A stretch of 25,179 bases of DNA from Candidatus Woesearchaeota archaeon (GCA_018303045.1 JAGVYX010000001.1:1-25179), one strand, 5' to 3'; counted from the first letter of the stretch, positions 7,613 to 17,405 are shown. A program made the numbers and translations. Notes: generated by a model not told the origin, from the letters alone.

Positions 7613-9154
7613 ATGTACCAAAAAAGAGGAAATTTAGATAGTTGTAATTCTAAAACTAGCAATTGTATTTCTAGGAAAGGGCAGGTTACCTTATTTATCA
7701 TTGTAGGGCTGGTAATCTTTTTTATTTTTCTGGGATTGCTGCAATTATCCGCGTCATTGCAGAAACAGCAATTGACCAAAACCAAGGAAAGAATTTATTC
7801 GGATATTTTTACTAAAGAAGCCCTGCGGATTTATGTGGATCGCTGTCTTCAGGAAGGCATGGAACGCGGTCTGGTTTTATTAGGCCAGCAAGGACGGATC
7901 TGGAGCGGCCAGCCGGGAGGAAGGGAGCCGTTTGTGGAAGCAGTAACCGGCGTTACTGTTGGAGGGAACCGCCTTTTTTATGGAATTGCTGATGATTCAT
8001 TAAATTCATTAAAATATCCCCAATACCCAAATGCGTATCCTTGTTTAGACGACCAAAACCGCCCGGCGTTCTGTTCTTATCACTATCCCAATACCACGCT
8101 GGGCTTTGGAACTATTAAATTAGACCGACGGTTTATTCAGGCCGATTTGGAGCGATTTCTTACTTCGCAGACGGTCAAATGCGTCGAGGAATTGGTAAGA
8201 AGCGAAATTAACGAAGTAGCTGCCGTAGAAACATCTGCCGATGTCAAATTTCGGGTAGCGTTCAATACCGGAGTAATTACCGTAAAAGTTAATTACCCTT
8301 TGCGATTGAAAGCCGGACAGGGGGAATTTTTTCATATTTCCCAGTTTGATTTTACTTACCCCTCGGACTTCGATCAGTTATTGACTGCGGCGGTTCTGTT
8401 TCCATTGAGGAATGACCAGAAATATGTAGATTTTAATTATACGGAAGAAGTTTTGCTAAAGCCTTCATTTAAGTATAAAAATGAAAAAATAATTCCTGGC
8501 TTTTGCGATCAGGAAGGAGTCTGCCAGCAGAGCACCAGGTCATCCCAGCACGCGGCTTTGGGCTTAAGAATGAAAACTTTTCCTTTGCTGAATGGCGATG
8601 ATCTGTATCAATTTACTTTGCCGAAAGATAAAATTATTTCCGGCAGCGGCGGGGAATACACTTACCAGTTTGTCCGGCAGAACCGGCCGCCGGCTCTGGA
8701 TTATGTCAATCGCTCAGCTTGTCCAGTTTCCGGCTACGATTATTTGGTCCTGCAGGGAGATGCTAGCCTAGGAGCGATCAGCATTAACCTTACCGCTCTG
8801 GATCCGGATGAAGACAGGCCCACTTTTTCTTATGAAAAGCCGGCTGAATTTCCTGATACCGAATGGGCCATGGATAGCAGCGGTTATTTTGTTGGTTTGC
8901 AATCAGTTCTGAGAATTGTTCCTAAACCAGAACCCTATATCTTCAAAGCCCGGGCCGGCGATACGCATAAAGACGATTTTCAGGAAGTCCGAGTCCTGGT
9001 AGACCAGCCTTTAGCAACAAATATTAAGATTAATTCTCCGTTTACCACTGGAGAAGCCCATAAAATTAATGAAAAATACTTTCTCTCGCGTGAAGATCCT
9101 TATTATTTAGATTTGGCTTATCAAACCTGGGTTGGGAATTGCTGGACAAACTAA
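7613..9154 (+). CDS. pilin-signal-anchored Ig-like surface protein, N-terminal part (frameshifted gene)
   Basis: The 513-residue product starts with a 23-residue basic leader and RKGQVTLFIIVGLVIFFIFL (residues 21-40), a class III-type signal followed by a single helix. I recall this RGQVT-F-I-I-G start, followed by a conserved 'Y-x-x-CLxExxxxGLxLLGxQGG' stretch (here VDRCLQEGMERGLVLLGQQG, about residues 80-100), from a widespread unnamed DPANN family. The exterior part has a CVEELV helix, a beta-rich section and an Ig/cadherin-like segment (NRPPALDYV through ALDPDEDRP). The frame closes at 9154 in WVGNCWTN because of an apparent extra G in 9129-9136. The continuation is in the frame 9132-10220. 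Restored, the gene encodes 868 residues. Its role as a cell-surface subunit is inferred. Confidence 0.82.
   Translation: MYQKRGNLDSCNSKTSNCISRKGQVTLFIIVGLVIFFIFLGLLQLSASLQKQQLTKTKERIYSDIFTKEALRIYVDRCLQEGMERGLVLLGQQGRIWSGQPGGREPFVEAVTGVTVGGNRLFYGIADDSLNSLKYPQYPNAYPCLDDQNRPAFCSYHYPNTTLGFGTIKLDRRFIQADLERFLTSQTVKCVEELVRSEINEVAAVETSADVKFRVAFNTGVITVKVNYPLRLKAGQGEFFHISQFDFTYPSDFDQLLTAAVLFPLRNDQKYVDFNYTEEVLLKPSFKYKNEKIIPGFCDQEGVCQQSTRSSQHAALGLRMKTFPLLNGDDLYQFTLPKDKIISGSGGEYTYQFVRQNRPPALDYVNRSACPVSGYDYLVLQGDASLGAISINLTALDPDEDRPTFSYEKPAEFPDTEWAMDSSGYFVGLQSVLRIVPKPEPYIFKARAGDTHKDDFQEVRVLVDQPLATNIKINSPFTTGEAHKINEKYFLSREDPYYLDLAYQTWVGNCWTN
9128..9137 (+). other. apparent +1 frameshift in G runs
   Basis: The sequence TGGGTTGGGA carries one base too many. 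Removing one G from either triplet gives TWLGIAGQTNNC or TWVGIAGQTNNC and joins the two open frames into one reading frame from 7613 to 10220. The downstream part has no export signal of its own. A homopolymer sequencing error or a recent mutation are both possible. Confidence 0.7.
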
Positions 9155-10220
9155 CAACTGTTTTAGCTTTCCAGCGGAAAGATCTGCTGTGTCAGGAAGC
9201 CTGACCGTTGGAAGCTGCGCAGATTTAAATTTTTATACCGATCCTCAATATATTAATCAGTTTAATTTTCCAGACCAGCTGCAAAATCCAGCCAGGGAGT
9301 ATTTTAGTGAAGAGGGAACATATTCTTTGAAAGCGACAGCAACATACTGTGGAGTTGACACGGCAGTTTCTTCCAATGAAGTTAAGGTGGAGGTTAAAGG
9401 ATGCATACCTTATCGAAATCCAGAACATCCTTACTCGTATCCCAAACATAAAGAAAAATTTGGTTTAAATCCTGGGACGACTAATTTAAACAGCCCTCAA
9501 GGCGATGAACAAATTAATCCATTTTTAGCTACGCATGCCTGCTGTTTTGGAGATATAAACTTTCCAGATGGCAATCCAGCCGATCCAGTAGTAGACAATC
9601 CTTTTATTAAGGATAATTTTAACAAAGGCGAATGGCGGATCGCTCTTGCTGGAACTCCTTGCTATCAGGACACTACTCCTAGCTGCTACGGAAGAATTGA
9701 AGGCTACCCTAACTTTGTTCCAGGCTATATTTTAACCACGCAAACTTACACCTGCAACGGGGTAAGAGGCAATGTTTGTTTTGGCGACCAGCGTGGCGGC
9801 GGGAGAATCATTAGTTTATCTGAAGGGTTAAAATGTGGCGATCCGCAACTTAGCTCCTGCGGAGAAGTTGAGCGTGCTTGTAAAGGCAAAGAAGCTTGGA
9901 GTTACGTTACAGATGAAAATGGTGAAAAAGGCTGGTGCCATGGCACAATGGGCTGCGCAGAATTTTCGAAAGGGAAAGAAATAGTTGTTGAAATAAACCA
10001 AGCTATTAGGTTTTCTTCAGATAGTGAATATAAGCTTAATGAATTTGTTTCCGAAGTTAAACCCACTAATGATGATACTTTTTTTGCCCATTTGGGATGT
10101 GATGAAAATGATGTTGAAAAACAAAATAAATGCGATAGTAATTTTGACTCTAAATTTCAAGGAACTTGTACCCTAAACCAGCAAAGAAGGCCGATTTGTT
10201 CAGGTGATCCGTCCGGATGA
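9132..10220 (+). CDS. Ig-like surface protein, C-terminal Cys-rich part (frameshifted gene)
   Basis: This 362-residue frame can only start at TTG 9132 and is best read as the C-terminal part of the gene starting at 7613. It begins with the end of an Ig-like domain (EEGTYSLKATATYCG...SSNEVKVEVKGC), then a cysteine-rich section with ATHACCFGD, GTPCYQDTTPSCYGRIEG, YTCNGVRGNVCFGD and GWCHGTMGCAEF. The last part (CDENDVEKQNKCDSNFDSKFQGTC in outline) is also cysteine-paired. There is no signal peptide or helix. Its stop overlaps the next start (ATGA at 10217-10220), which suggests translational coupling with the downstream type I membrane protein. Confidence 0.7.
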   Translation: MGIAGQTNNCFSFPAERSAVSGSLTVGSCADLNFYTDPQYINQFNFPDQLQNPAREYFSEEGTYSLKATATYCGVDTAVSSNEVKVEVKGCIPYRNPEHPYSYPKHKEKFGLNPGTTNLNSPQGDEQINPFLATHACCFGDINFPDGNPADPVVDNPFIKDNFNKGEWRIALAGTPCYQDTTPSCYGRIEGYPNFVPGYILTTQTYTCNGVRGNVCFGDQRGGGRIISLSEGLKCGDPQLSSCGEVERACKGKEAWSYVTDENGEKGWCHGTMGCAEFSKGKEIVVEINQAIRFSSDSEYKLNEFVSEVKPTNDDTFFAHLGCDENDVEKQNKCDSNFDSKFQGTCTLNQQRRPICSGDPSG

Positions 10221-11071
10221 AAATACTTTTTTTAATAGTGTCAGCACTGCTTTTATCTAATTTTGTTGCTGCCGAATGCTTCCTCTTTCAGGATAATAAC
10301 TTTTACTGCACCGACATTCCTTTGCAGCAGGCCCAGAGCGAATGCGCCCTTTATCCGGACTGCAATCCAGCCATTCACATCTCTTCAACTCCCTGCCAGG
10401 CTGTTTCTTCCTGCCAGACAACTTTGCCGCTGCCGGTAATTGCTCAGCAGGATGCCCAGCAGGAAGCAGCCAATGAACCGCCAATAAATGTTCGGCAAGA
10501 TGCGGTTGATGAACTTCCAATAATTGATAAAGCCGCTGCAGCCAGCAAGCTCTCGGAAGGAACCAGTCCTTTGTGGTGGATATTATTGTCATTAATTGTT
10601 TTGGCGGTAGCGGTTTATTACGCTTATTCCAAGAATTTGATCCCCCAATTCTGGCTTAAACTTAGAGTGGACGAATTTAAAGAAGGGCCATCGGTAATTT
10701 TTGAGCCATTAAGGTTTAATCCGCGGAAGCAGAAAAAAATACAAGCCCTGCAAAAAAGCCATCAGAAAAAAGCGCATCAACACGAAATTAAAGCGTTTCT
10801 TGCCGAAGCGGGATTAGCTATTGCCGATACGCCGAAAGATATTTTCAGCCAATTGCAATCCCTAAACCGTGTCTTGGAAAAGAAAAAGCATAAATTGCGC
10901 CGTTTATCCCAATATGAGCAGAAGGCTTTTGAAAATCTGGAAGAAATAATACATTTATCAAAAACCAAATGGGTTGGAAAGGTTTCGCCGGTAAATCCGC
11001 AGGAGATTAAAAAAGATATTCAAAAAGCCATAGACGACTTGCGAACGTTGCTGGGAAAAAGTAAGCCTTAG
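10217..11071 (+). CDS. type I membrane protein with six-Cys domain and helical cytoplasmic tail
   Basis: 284 residues. Signal peptide 1-19 (KILFLIVSALLLSNFVAA). A small exterior domain has six cysteines at 21, 31, 43, 49, 60 and 66, followed by a Gln/Ala-rich linker. The transmembrane helix is at 119-138 (PLWWILLSLIVLAVAVYYAY), then a basic, strongly helical cytoplasmic tail (residues 140-284), partly coiled-coil-like. The tail includes DIFSQLQSL at 208-216. The six-cysteine pattern matches the N-terminus of the giant protein at 11208 with nearly the same spacing, and the IF-x-x-L motif recurs in that protein's tail, so the two probably act together. It could be a short partner or sensor of the giant adhesin. 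No enzymatic motif is seen. Confidence 0.8.
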   Translation: MKILFLIVSALLLSNFVAAECFLFQDNNFYCTDIPLQQAQSECALYPDCNPAIHISSTPCQAVSSCQTTLPLPVIAQQDAQQEAANEPPINVRQDAVDELPIIDKAAAASKLSEGTSPLWWILLSLIVLAVAVYYAYSKNLIPQFWLKLRVDEFKEGPSVIFEPLRFNPRKQKKIQALQKSHQKKAHQHEIKAFLAEAGLAIADTPKDIFSQLQSLNRVLEKKKHKLRRLSQYEQKAFENLEEIIHLSKTKWVGKVSPVNPQEIKKDIQKAIDDLRTLLGKSKP

Positions 11072-11077
11072 AAAATT

Positions 11078-11141
11078 TTATTGATGAAAATGAATAATCC
11101 CCAATTCTGTTATTGATGAAAATAAATAATCCAAAATTCTC
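11078..11141 (+). repeat. two-copy tandem repeat, 32-bp unit
   Basis: Copies at 11078-11109 and 11110-11141 share TTATTGATGAAAAT, then AATAATCC and AATTCT, with a few substitutions. Each copy has an ATG that opens only a short reading frame (10 and 20 codons). It fills half of the gap before the giant protein gene. Confidence 0.75.
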
Positions 11142-11171
11142 TTTAATTTTCCATCTTTTATTCTCGGAAGC

Positions 11172-11180
11172 TTTATAAAC
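11172..11180 (+). promoter_or_regulatory. TATA box for giant protein gene
   Basis: TTTATAAAC, preceded by GGAAGC, lies about 28-36 bases before the ATG at 11208. The predicted transcript would have a leader of only a few bases. It could drive the long run of genes from 11208 onward. Confidence 0.5.
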
Positions 11181-11207
11181 TATAAATTATTAATCTAGCT
11201 GAGATAG

Positions 11208-14200
11208 ATGACAGGTAAACAAAGAGGTTGGTTTTTGTTAGTTCTAGGAATAATTATACTAGTTTTATCAACTATTTCCGTCCAGGCTGCTCCGGGCTGT
11301 TATACCTATCTGGGCAGCGATGAAACCTTGTATTGCCAGCCCAATGTTGATTCTGCCGAGGCCCAGGCCGATTGCGATGCCAATACTGGCTGCAATATGA
11401 ATATTAATTTTGCCGAAGGCAGCGATTGTTCAGAATTTGTGGAATGCCAGCAGGCAACCTGCACTGTTGATTGCCAGACTCATGCTTTAGGGTGGTGCCG
11501 GCAATTAGGGTTAAACGTACAATATCAGGCTGGCGAGGAGGTTGTTGATTTTAATTCTCAATGCGCGCCGGGCTGCTGCCGCGTTTCTAAAACTAACTTT
11601 GAAAGCTGCAATTATGGCGTTAATGAATACCAGTGCAACCTGCGATCTTTCCGAGCGGAAGTGCCCCTGAGCCAAAGAATTTTTGATAATTCTGCCGGGA
11701 TGAATCAGGTGCTCTGCCAGCAGAATATTTGCCAGGCGCAGATCAATTATGCTCGATTATTTGGCATGGTGACGGACCAGAATGGCGCTCCTCCGGAAAC
11801 GACAGTAACTTTGCAGATCCAGGGAACGGATACTTCTATTACCGCTGACCCGGCTGCGGGAAGCTACTCTTTTGATCAATTGGTGGTCGGAGCCAAGACG
11901 GTCAGAGTAACAGCTCCAGGTTATCGGGAAGAAGCGTTTACCATTCAATTAACTTCCAATGCGGTCGAATTTAGAAAAGACATAACTCTCACCAAACTAG
12001 CCGGAGCCGGGGTAATTAATGGCCGGGTTGTTGATGAACAGGGCCAGGCAGTAAGCGGGGCTATAATCTCCTGGGGGAACAATCCAGACCAACAAGCCTT
12101 GTCGCAGAACGATGGACAGTTTACTATTACCCTGCCGGCGGGAAGCTATACTCTTCGTGCGGCCAAGGATGGATTCCGATCTTCCTTGCCATCTAATGCC
12201 CAGGTAACCGAAGGACAAACTACCGCAGTTGATGATCTAGTCTTATTGCAGCAGCCCTTTCAAGGTATTACTGGCATAACTAAAGTAGACCTGCAAGGTT
12301 TTGGCAACTTTCAGAATACTGCGGCAGTCAGAATTTTTGTGGACGGCGTTTTCCGCGGCTTTTCCCAGCCGCCGGACGGGCGGTTTAAAATTCCTCTGCC
12401 TATTGGAGAACATCTGATTACTGCGCGGTTTGAATATGAAGCGCTCTATGAATCTGAGCCTCTTACTGCGGCCATAACTCGCGATTCTACTGTATCTGCG
12501 GAATTGTTGCTGGCAGCGCAATTAGGAGAATGCAGTGAGCCAGGGACGGAAAAGAATGTAGAGTTATTTCTGGTTTCGGCCCTTCCCGGGAAAAAAGAAG
12601 TGGAATTGAAATGGGGCCGGCCTTGCGCGGAAACAATAGGTTATGAACTGGTCAAGCGCCAGGGCGACCGGCAAATTGGGCCAAAATTGACCTTCCAAGC
12701 GGCAAAAAGGTTGTTTTTAGATCAGAATGATTTAGAATGGGGGCAAACTTATACTTATGAAATAACCGCTTTATACGACCGCGGCCGAAAATCGCCTCAG
12801 CCGACAGTTTCTTCCATAACCCTGGGAAACAAAATTTGTGAAGGAAAATATAATGATCTTACCCAGCGCTGGGCAACCTTTTGCGACGTGACTAACCAGA
12901 AACAGGTTCTTACCTGCGATAATGCCAACAATTTAATCGTTTGGACAGATTGTTCCGAACGCGATGTTCCTGGAGAGAGCGATTATTATTGCGCCCGCCT
13001 CTCGGAAGGCGCTGCTGAGTGCAAAAATGCCGGAATCTGCTTATCTTCCGGAGCCCAGCCTTTCGGCTTATACCATACCTCGGCGATGTGTTACGGCGTT
13101 GCCGATCCGGAACCAGAAACGATTACTAATTTCTGTTATTACGATTTCTCGCCCAAAACGATAACTAATTTATGCCAAAGCTGTGCTACTATTAAGAGTT
13201 GTTTTGATTATTTAAGTAAAGGAGCCTGTGAAATTAATAACTGCGCCGCCACGGCTTGCCGATGGGTAGATTCGGCAGCTTATGACAGCGTAGAGCTAGT
13301 AGATTATAGTCTGTTGGGGCTTCCAGCCATTCCAGCGGAAGCCGTTACGCCGGAAACCGGAACGGGCTATTGCGCAGCTGAAGATTATGATTCGGATGAT
13401 AAATGCTCGTTATGCAGTTCTAAAGCCGGAATTTTTGAAAACTATTTTTGCACGGCTGACGTTTGCGCAAATTTAGGAAGGTGCTATTCTAACCATCCCT
13501 CGCAGGGAGAAGCCTTGTCCTTCTGTTCGAACTGCGGCAGCAGGGCAACGGAAATTAATAACTGTTACTCCTACACTACAGAGTTGGAATGCACCGGCGG
13601 CGAAGCTGTTAGAAATAATAACGGCGAAATGTTTCCTTCCGCCGACAGCTGCGGCTGGAAAAGGTGTTATTGGAATGGCGGCTCCTGCATCAAGGACGGC
13701 GATGCCAACATCCAGGATGACTGCGCTGCTTACACTGGAAGAGAATACGCTGAATGCATTGTTGATAACTTCCCGCCGGAAACGACCATTTTAGGCGAAA
13801 GCGTCATTTCAGTTTCCAATAAAAACCAGCAAATATCTTTTGAAGGAAAAGACAATGAAAGTTTACTGGGCAGCTTTCATTACTGCCTCGCAGGCGCTAA
13901 TTCGCCGGGAACTTGTGAATTTTCTGAATCGGGAATGCCTTATTCAGGAAGAAATCGCCAAGAAACGGTTCTGGCGAATTTATTGCAATCGCCAGAGCTA
14001 AAAGATAAAAAAATTGCTGGGGAAACATTTTTAGTTCGATATTATTCCAAGGATAAATATTCCAACCAGGAGAATGTTAAAGAATCATTGGCCTATGTGG
14101 ATAATGTAAATCCGGAATTCGTAATTTCCGAACAGATCACTACAGCAGCGGACCTTACCGCGCTGGAAATTAATCTGGAAGGGCTGCGCGAACCCGCGAA

Positions 14201-17200
14201 ATGCGCCTTTAATCTGAAGAAAGAAATTCCCACTGGAGCCAGCGAGCAAAAAATTGTTGGAAGAGAAGTGGTGCAGAAAACCGCTTCTTTCACCGGCCTT
14301 AATGGAATTTCTTATTCATTAAATGTGACTTGCGAAGATGACTATGGCAATATGGAAGCCAAAAAAGAAACTTATGTTTTTGACTTAGAGGAGGATATTG
14401 AAATTATTCATCCGCCTTTAAATGGCGCAGTGGCAGAAACGGCGATAGTTTTTAGAGCGGCAACGCAGGTTGGCGCGACCTGTGAATTATTTAGCGGCAG
14501 CCAAAATAATAATTATCAGAAAATTGCCGATTTTGTTACCGATTCAACAGGGAAAACCCACCAAACGGCAGCCCTTCCGGGATTTTTTGAACAAGCTTAT
14601 GCAGCTACCCACAAAATTGTCTGCCGGGAATTGCTGGATGCCGATGAGGTTTTTGAAGAATATTTTAATTTTGTGGTTGATTTCACTGCTCCAGTTACAG
14701 AAATTGTTTTGACGGAAGGCTCGCGCGAAGTCCGGCCGATTAAATATGGCTGGGAAGAATTCTTTATCAAAAAAGTTGGCATTTCTTTTGAATGCAATTC
14801 TGGAGAGGGGTTTGCCTGCGACAAAACTTATTATTGCCTGGGCGAAGAATGCGACTTTGCTGAATTAAACAGCTTTACTGAATTTACGGAAGCTCTAAGC
14901 CTGGAAAAATCATCAAGAATCTGCTACTATTCCACGGACTTAGCTGGAAATCAAGTTGTTCAGGCTACCTGCGGCTCGGCAATTATTGACGGATTTGGAA
15001 TTGCTTTGGAAAAACCTTTAGCTTATAGTTATAATGATCAAACCTGGGGCGTTAGCAATCAGCCGGCCTTCCCCTTGCAATTTTCTACCCGGGTGCCTAC
15101 TACGGAATGCCGGATTGATTTTAATTCCGGCTTTAATTATGAAAATACGCCGAGCCACAAAATTTTGAGCCCCAATGCCGACGGCAAATATGTTGTGGAT
15201 AATTTCCCGGCAGCGGTGTTTAGCACCTATCATTCCAGCGGCGGGGTTAAGAAATTATTTGTTAAATGCATTAATGCCGATGGCGAAATCGGGCCGGAGA
15301 AGCAGTTTAATTTAGAGTACGATCCGACAGCTCCGGAAATCTTAACGGCCTTAGCCGATCCGGATAAAATTATCGAAGGAATAGCTACAAAGTTAAAAGT
15401 TAATACCGATGACAAAACCCTGTGCAAATACAGCGACAATTCAGATGGCGGCGGCAGCGCAGAATACCAGACGATGGAATTTTCCTTCCCCGGAGCTTCA
15501 GAACGGATACTGGGATTAAATCATGAAGACATTTTCCATATCAATTTTGTGGGCAGGACCAAGGACTATCGCTTAAATGCCCAGTGCGCTAACGGCGCCG
15601 GAGATACTTCTGATGTTGAAGAGATAACTTTTAATGTAGATTATTCTGAGCTGGGCAATATTGTTTCAGTATTCCCTGACGGCCAATCTTTTTCGTCCAA
15701 AAATATTGAGTTGAGAGTTGAAACCAATAAAGAAGCCGCCTGCCAGTTTAAGCAAAACGAGACTTATATTTATTTTGGAGCCAGTTCCGGCTTAATGCAC
15801 ACTTCGGCTTTAACCAATCTGGCTGAGGGCGAGTACGTCTTAGATATTAAGTGCTTAATTGAAGGCGAAGCCAGGCATGCCCCGTCGCGATTTAATATTG
15901 ATTTAACCCCGCCGCTGATCACGGAAATCGCCGATGGAAATTACAGCTGCGGCTCTCCTTACCTTAATATTTTTATTTATACCAACGAAAGCAAAAATTT
16001 AAGCTCTTACGCTTACGAATTGTTTGATTTAGGGGAAAGAACTGGTAAGGTAGGTTCTATTAGCGGAATAAAAGTCCTGCAGGGAAGTACCGATGGAAAA
16101 AATCCTTTGCTGATTAATACCTCCGAATTATTTGTAAACCATACTTACATTGTGAAAGCTGCCGCCACCGATGCGGCCGGAAATGTCGGAAAACCCAAAG
16201 AAAGCGACGGTGTTATGATTGTTTCACGCAATCATTCCGCCTGCGCGGATGATGGAGCGGCTCCGTTAATCCAATTTGTGGAAGATAATTCTGCCTGTTC
16301 GTCTATCTCAGTGGAAATGCGTTGCACAGACAAAGTTGGCTGCTCAACCCTGCGCTATGGCCAGGAGGCTACCGCGGATAAATGCGCGCCAGCTTTGCCT
16401 TACAATGGCAAGAAATTAGAATTTAGCAAAACTGGGTGGATCTGTTATTATGTTGAAGATTTCTTAGGAAACAACCACACGGCCAGAAGAGAAGCGGTCT
16501 TTTTGGATAGTGATGGCGATGGCATTAAGGATCGCTGCGACCAATGCAAAGAAACACTGCCGGGAAAAGTTGTTGGTAAGGAAGGCTGCGCTGAGGGCGA
16601 TGTTTCTGCAGGAGAGAAAGATATTGATACCGACAAAGATGGCCTGCCTGATTCCTGGGAACAGCAGTATAATTCCCTCAACTGCCCGTTAGATTACACC
16701 GCTATAGATAGCGATGCTGATGGAATTTCTGACAATAAAGAAGATTATGATCAGGATCGCCGATCCAATCTTGAAGAATCTGTTGATAATACTCATCCCT
16801 GCAAAGAAGACGCCAAAACTCCCAAAGCGCCAATTGATGGCGGTTCAGATATTATAAATGAAACTAATTTAGTTGCCTGGATTTTATTGGCGATAGGGCT
16901 GGCCTTAATGGGCGGCGGAATGGGCTATTTGAGCTATTACTATCATTCTGCTCCAGCCAGAGCTGGCCCATCAATGCAGCCCAGGCCATTAATGAAACCG
17001 GCAGTCAGCGCTGGCGAGCCCGTTCCGGCCTGGAAACGAGATTTGCTGCGAAAGCGGCTGGAGCGGCTGCAAAAGACCAAGGCCAAAAGCAGAAAAAATA
17101 TTTTCAGCGAATTCGCCGCTTCGCCCTTATCCAAAATTCAACAGGCGATAGGAATAAATGAAGGGCGGAGAACTGAATTTGCGGCTTCAGGAGTCAGAAA

Positions 17201-17405
17201 GGCAGCTCCTGGGCCTATTAGCAAAAAAGAAAGTAAAAAAGAAGAAGCGCGTTCCGATTCTGGCAAACAAAAGCAAAGCATTTTTGGCCAGCTGGAATCT
17301 TTGGCTTCAAAGAAAAAAACTTACTCTGGCGCATCTAGCGCAACAGAGGGAGAAGATATTTTTTCCAAACTCAAAAAGATTGCCAAGAGAGGCGCAAACA
17401 AATGA
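11208..17405 (+). CDS. giant multidomain type I surface protein (adhesin-like), 2065 aa
   Basis: Signal peptide 1-28. Then a six-cysteine domain (Cys31, 43, 56, 62, 74, 80) shared with the upstream protein, followed by more cysteines to about 180. Three carboxypeptidase-regulatory-like beta domains: about 181-265 (FGMVTDQNGAPP), 267-345 (GRVVDEQGQAVSGA) and a diverged one at 352-435. A fibronectin III-like domain at 445-542, a dense cysteine-rich block at 543-855, and repeated Ig-like domains at 855-1765 marked by VDFTAPVTEI, YDPTAPEIL, IDLTPPLITEI and CYYSTDLAGN / CYYVEDFLGN. Thrombospondin-type-3-like calcium motifs follow at 1765-1865 (DSDGDGIKDRCDQC, DTDKDGLPDSWE, DSDADGISD). The membrane helix is about 1887-1909, then a basic tail with IF motifs. 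The stop overlaps the next start (ATGA, 17402-17405). A calcium-stabilised adhesin is inferred. Confidence 0.88.
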   Translation: MTGKQRGWFLLVLGIIILVLSTISVQAAPGCYTYLGSDETLYCQPNVDSAEAQADCDANTGCNMNINFAEGSDCSEFVECQQATCTVDCQTHALGWCRQLGLNVQYQAGEEVVDFNSQCAPGCCRVSKTNFESCNYGVNEYQCNLRSFRAEVPLSQRIFDNSAGMNQVLCQQNICQAQINYARLFGMVTDQNGAPPETTVTLQIQGTDTSITADPAAGSYSFDQLVVGAKTVRVTAPGYREEAFTIQLTSNAVEFRKDITLTKLAGAGVINGRVVDEQGQAVSGAIISWGNNPDQQALSQNDGQFTITLPAGSYTLRAAKDGFRSSLPSNAQVTEGQTTAVDDLVLLQQPFQGITGITKVDLQGFGNFQNTAAVRIFVDGVFRGFSQPPDGRFKIPLPIGEHLITARFEYEALYESEPLTAAITRDSTVSAELLLAAQLGECSEPGTEKNVELFLVSALPGKKEVELKWGRPCAETIGYELVKRQGDRQIGPKLTFQAAKRLFLDQNDLEWGQTYTYEITALYDRGRKSPQPTVSSITLGNKICEGKYNDLTQRWATFCDVTNQKQVLTCDNANNLIVWTDCSERDVPGESDYYCARLSEGAAECKNAGICLSSGAQPFGLYHTSAMCYGVADPEPETITNFCYYDFSPKTITNLCQSCATIKSCFDYLSKGACEINNCAATACRWVDSAAYDSVELVDYSLLGLPAIPAEAVTPETGTGYCAAEDYDSDDKCSLCSSKAGIFENYFCTADVCANLGRCYSNHPSQGEALSFCSNCGSRATEINNCYSYTTELECTGGEAVRNNNGEMFPSADSCGWKRCYWNGGSCIKDGDANIQDDCAAYTGREYAECIVDNFPPETTILGESVISVSNKNQQISFEGKDNESLLGSFHYCLAGANSPGTCEFSESGMPYSGRNRQETVLANLLQSPELKDKKIAGETFLVRYYSKDKYSNQENVKESLAYVDNVNPEFVISEQITTAADLTALEINLEGLREPAKCAFNLKKEIPTGASEQKIVGREVVQKTASFTGLNGISYSLNVTCEDDYGNMEAKKETYVFDLEEDIEIIHPPLNGAVAETAIVFRAATQVGATCELFSGSQNNNYQKIADFVTDSTGKTHQTAALPGFFEQAYAATHKIVCRELLDADEVFEEYFNFVVDFTAPVTEIVLTEGSREVRPIKYGWEEFFIKKVGISFECNSGEGFACDKTYYCLGEECDFAELNSFTEFTEALSLEKSSRICYYSTDLAGNQVVQATCGSAIIDGFGIALEKPLAYSYNDQTWGVSNQPAFPLQFSTRVPTTECRIDFNSGFNYENTPSHKILSPNADGKYVVDNFPAAVFSTYHSSGGVKKLFVKCINADGEIGPEKQFNLEYDPTAPEILTALADPDKIIEGIATKLKVNTDDKTLCKYSDNSDGGGSAEYQTMEFSFPGASERILGLNHEDIFHINFVGRTKDYRLNAQCANGAGDTSDVEEITFNVDYSELGNIVSVFPDGQSFSSKNIELRVETNKEAACQFKQNETYIYFGASSGLMHTSALTNLAEGEYVLDIKCLIEGEARHAPSRFNIDLTPPLITEIADGNYSCGSPYLNIFIYTNESKNLSSYAYELFDLGERTGKVGSISGIKVLQGSTDGKNPLLINTSELFVNHTYIVKAAATDAAGNVGKPKESDGVMIVSRNHSACADDGAAPLIQFVEDNSACSSISVEMRCTDKVGCSTLRYGQEATADKCAPALPYNGKKLEFSKTGWICYYVEDFLGNNHTARREAVFLDSDGDGIKDRCDQCKETLPGKVVGKEGCAEGDVSAGEKDIDTDKDGLPDSWEQQYNSLNCPLDYTAIDSDADGISDNKEDYDQDRRSNLEESVDNTHPCKEDAKTPKAPIDGGSDIINETNLVAWILLAIGLALMGGGMGYLSYYYHSAPARAGPSMQPRPLMKPAVSAGEPVPAWKRDLLRKRLERLQKTKAKSRKNIFSEFAASPLSKIQQAIGINEGRRTEFAASGVRKAAPGPISKKESKKEEARSDSGKQKQSIFGQLESLASKKKTYSGASSATEGEDIFSKLKKIAKRGANK

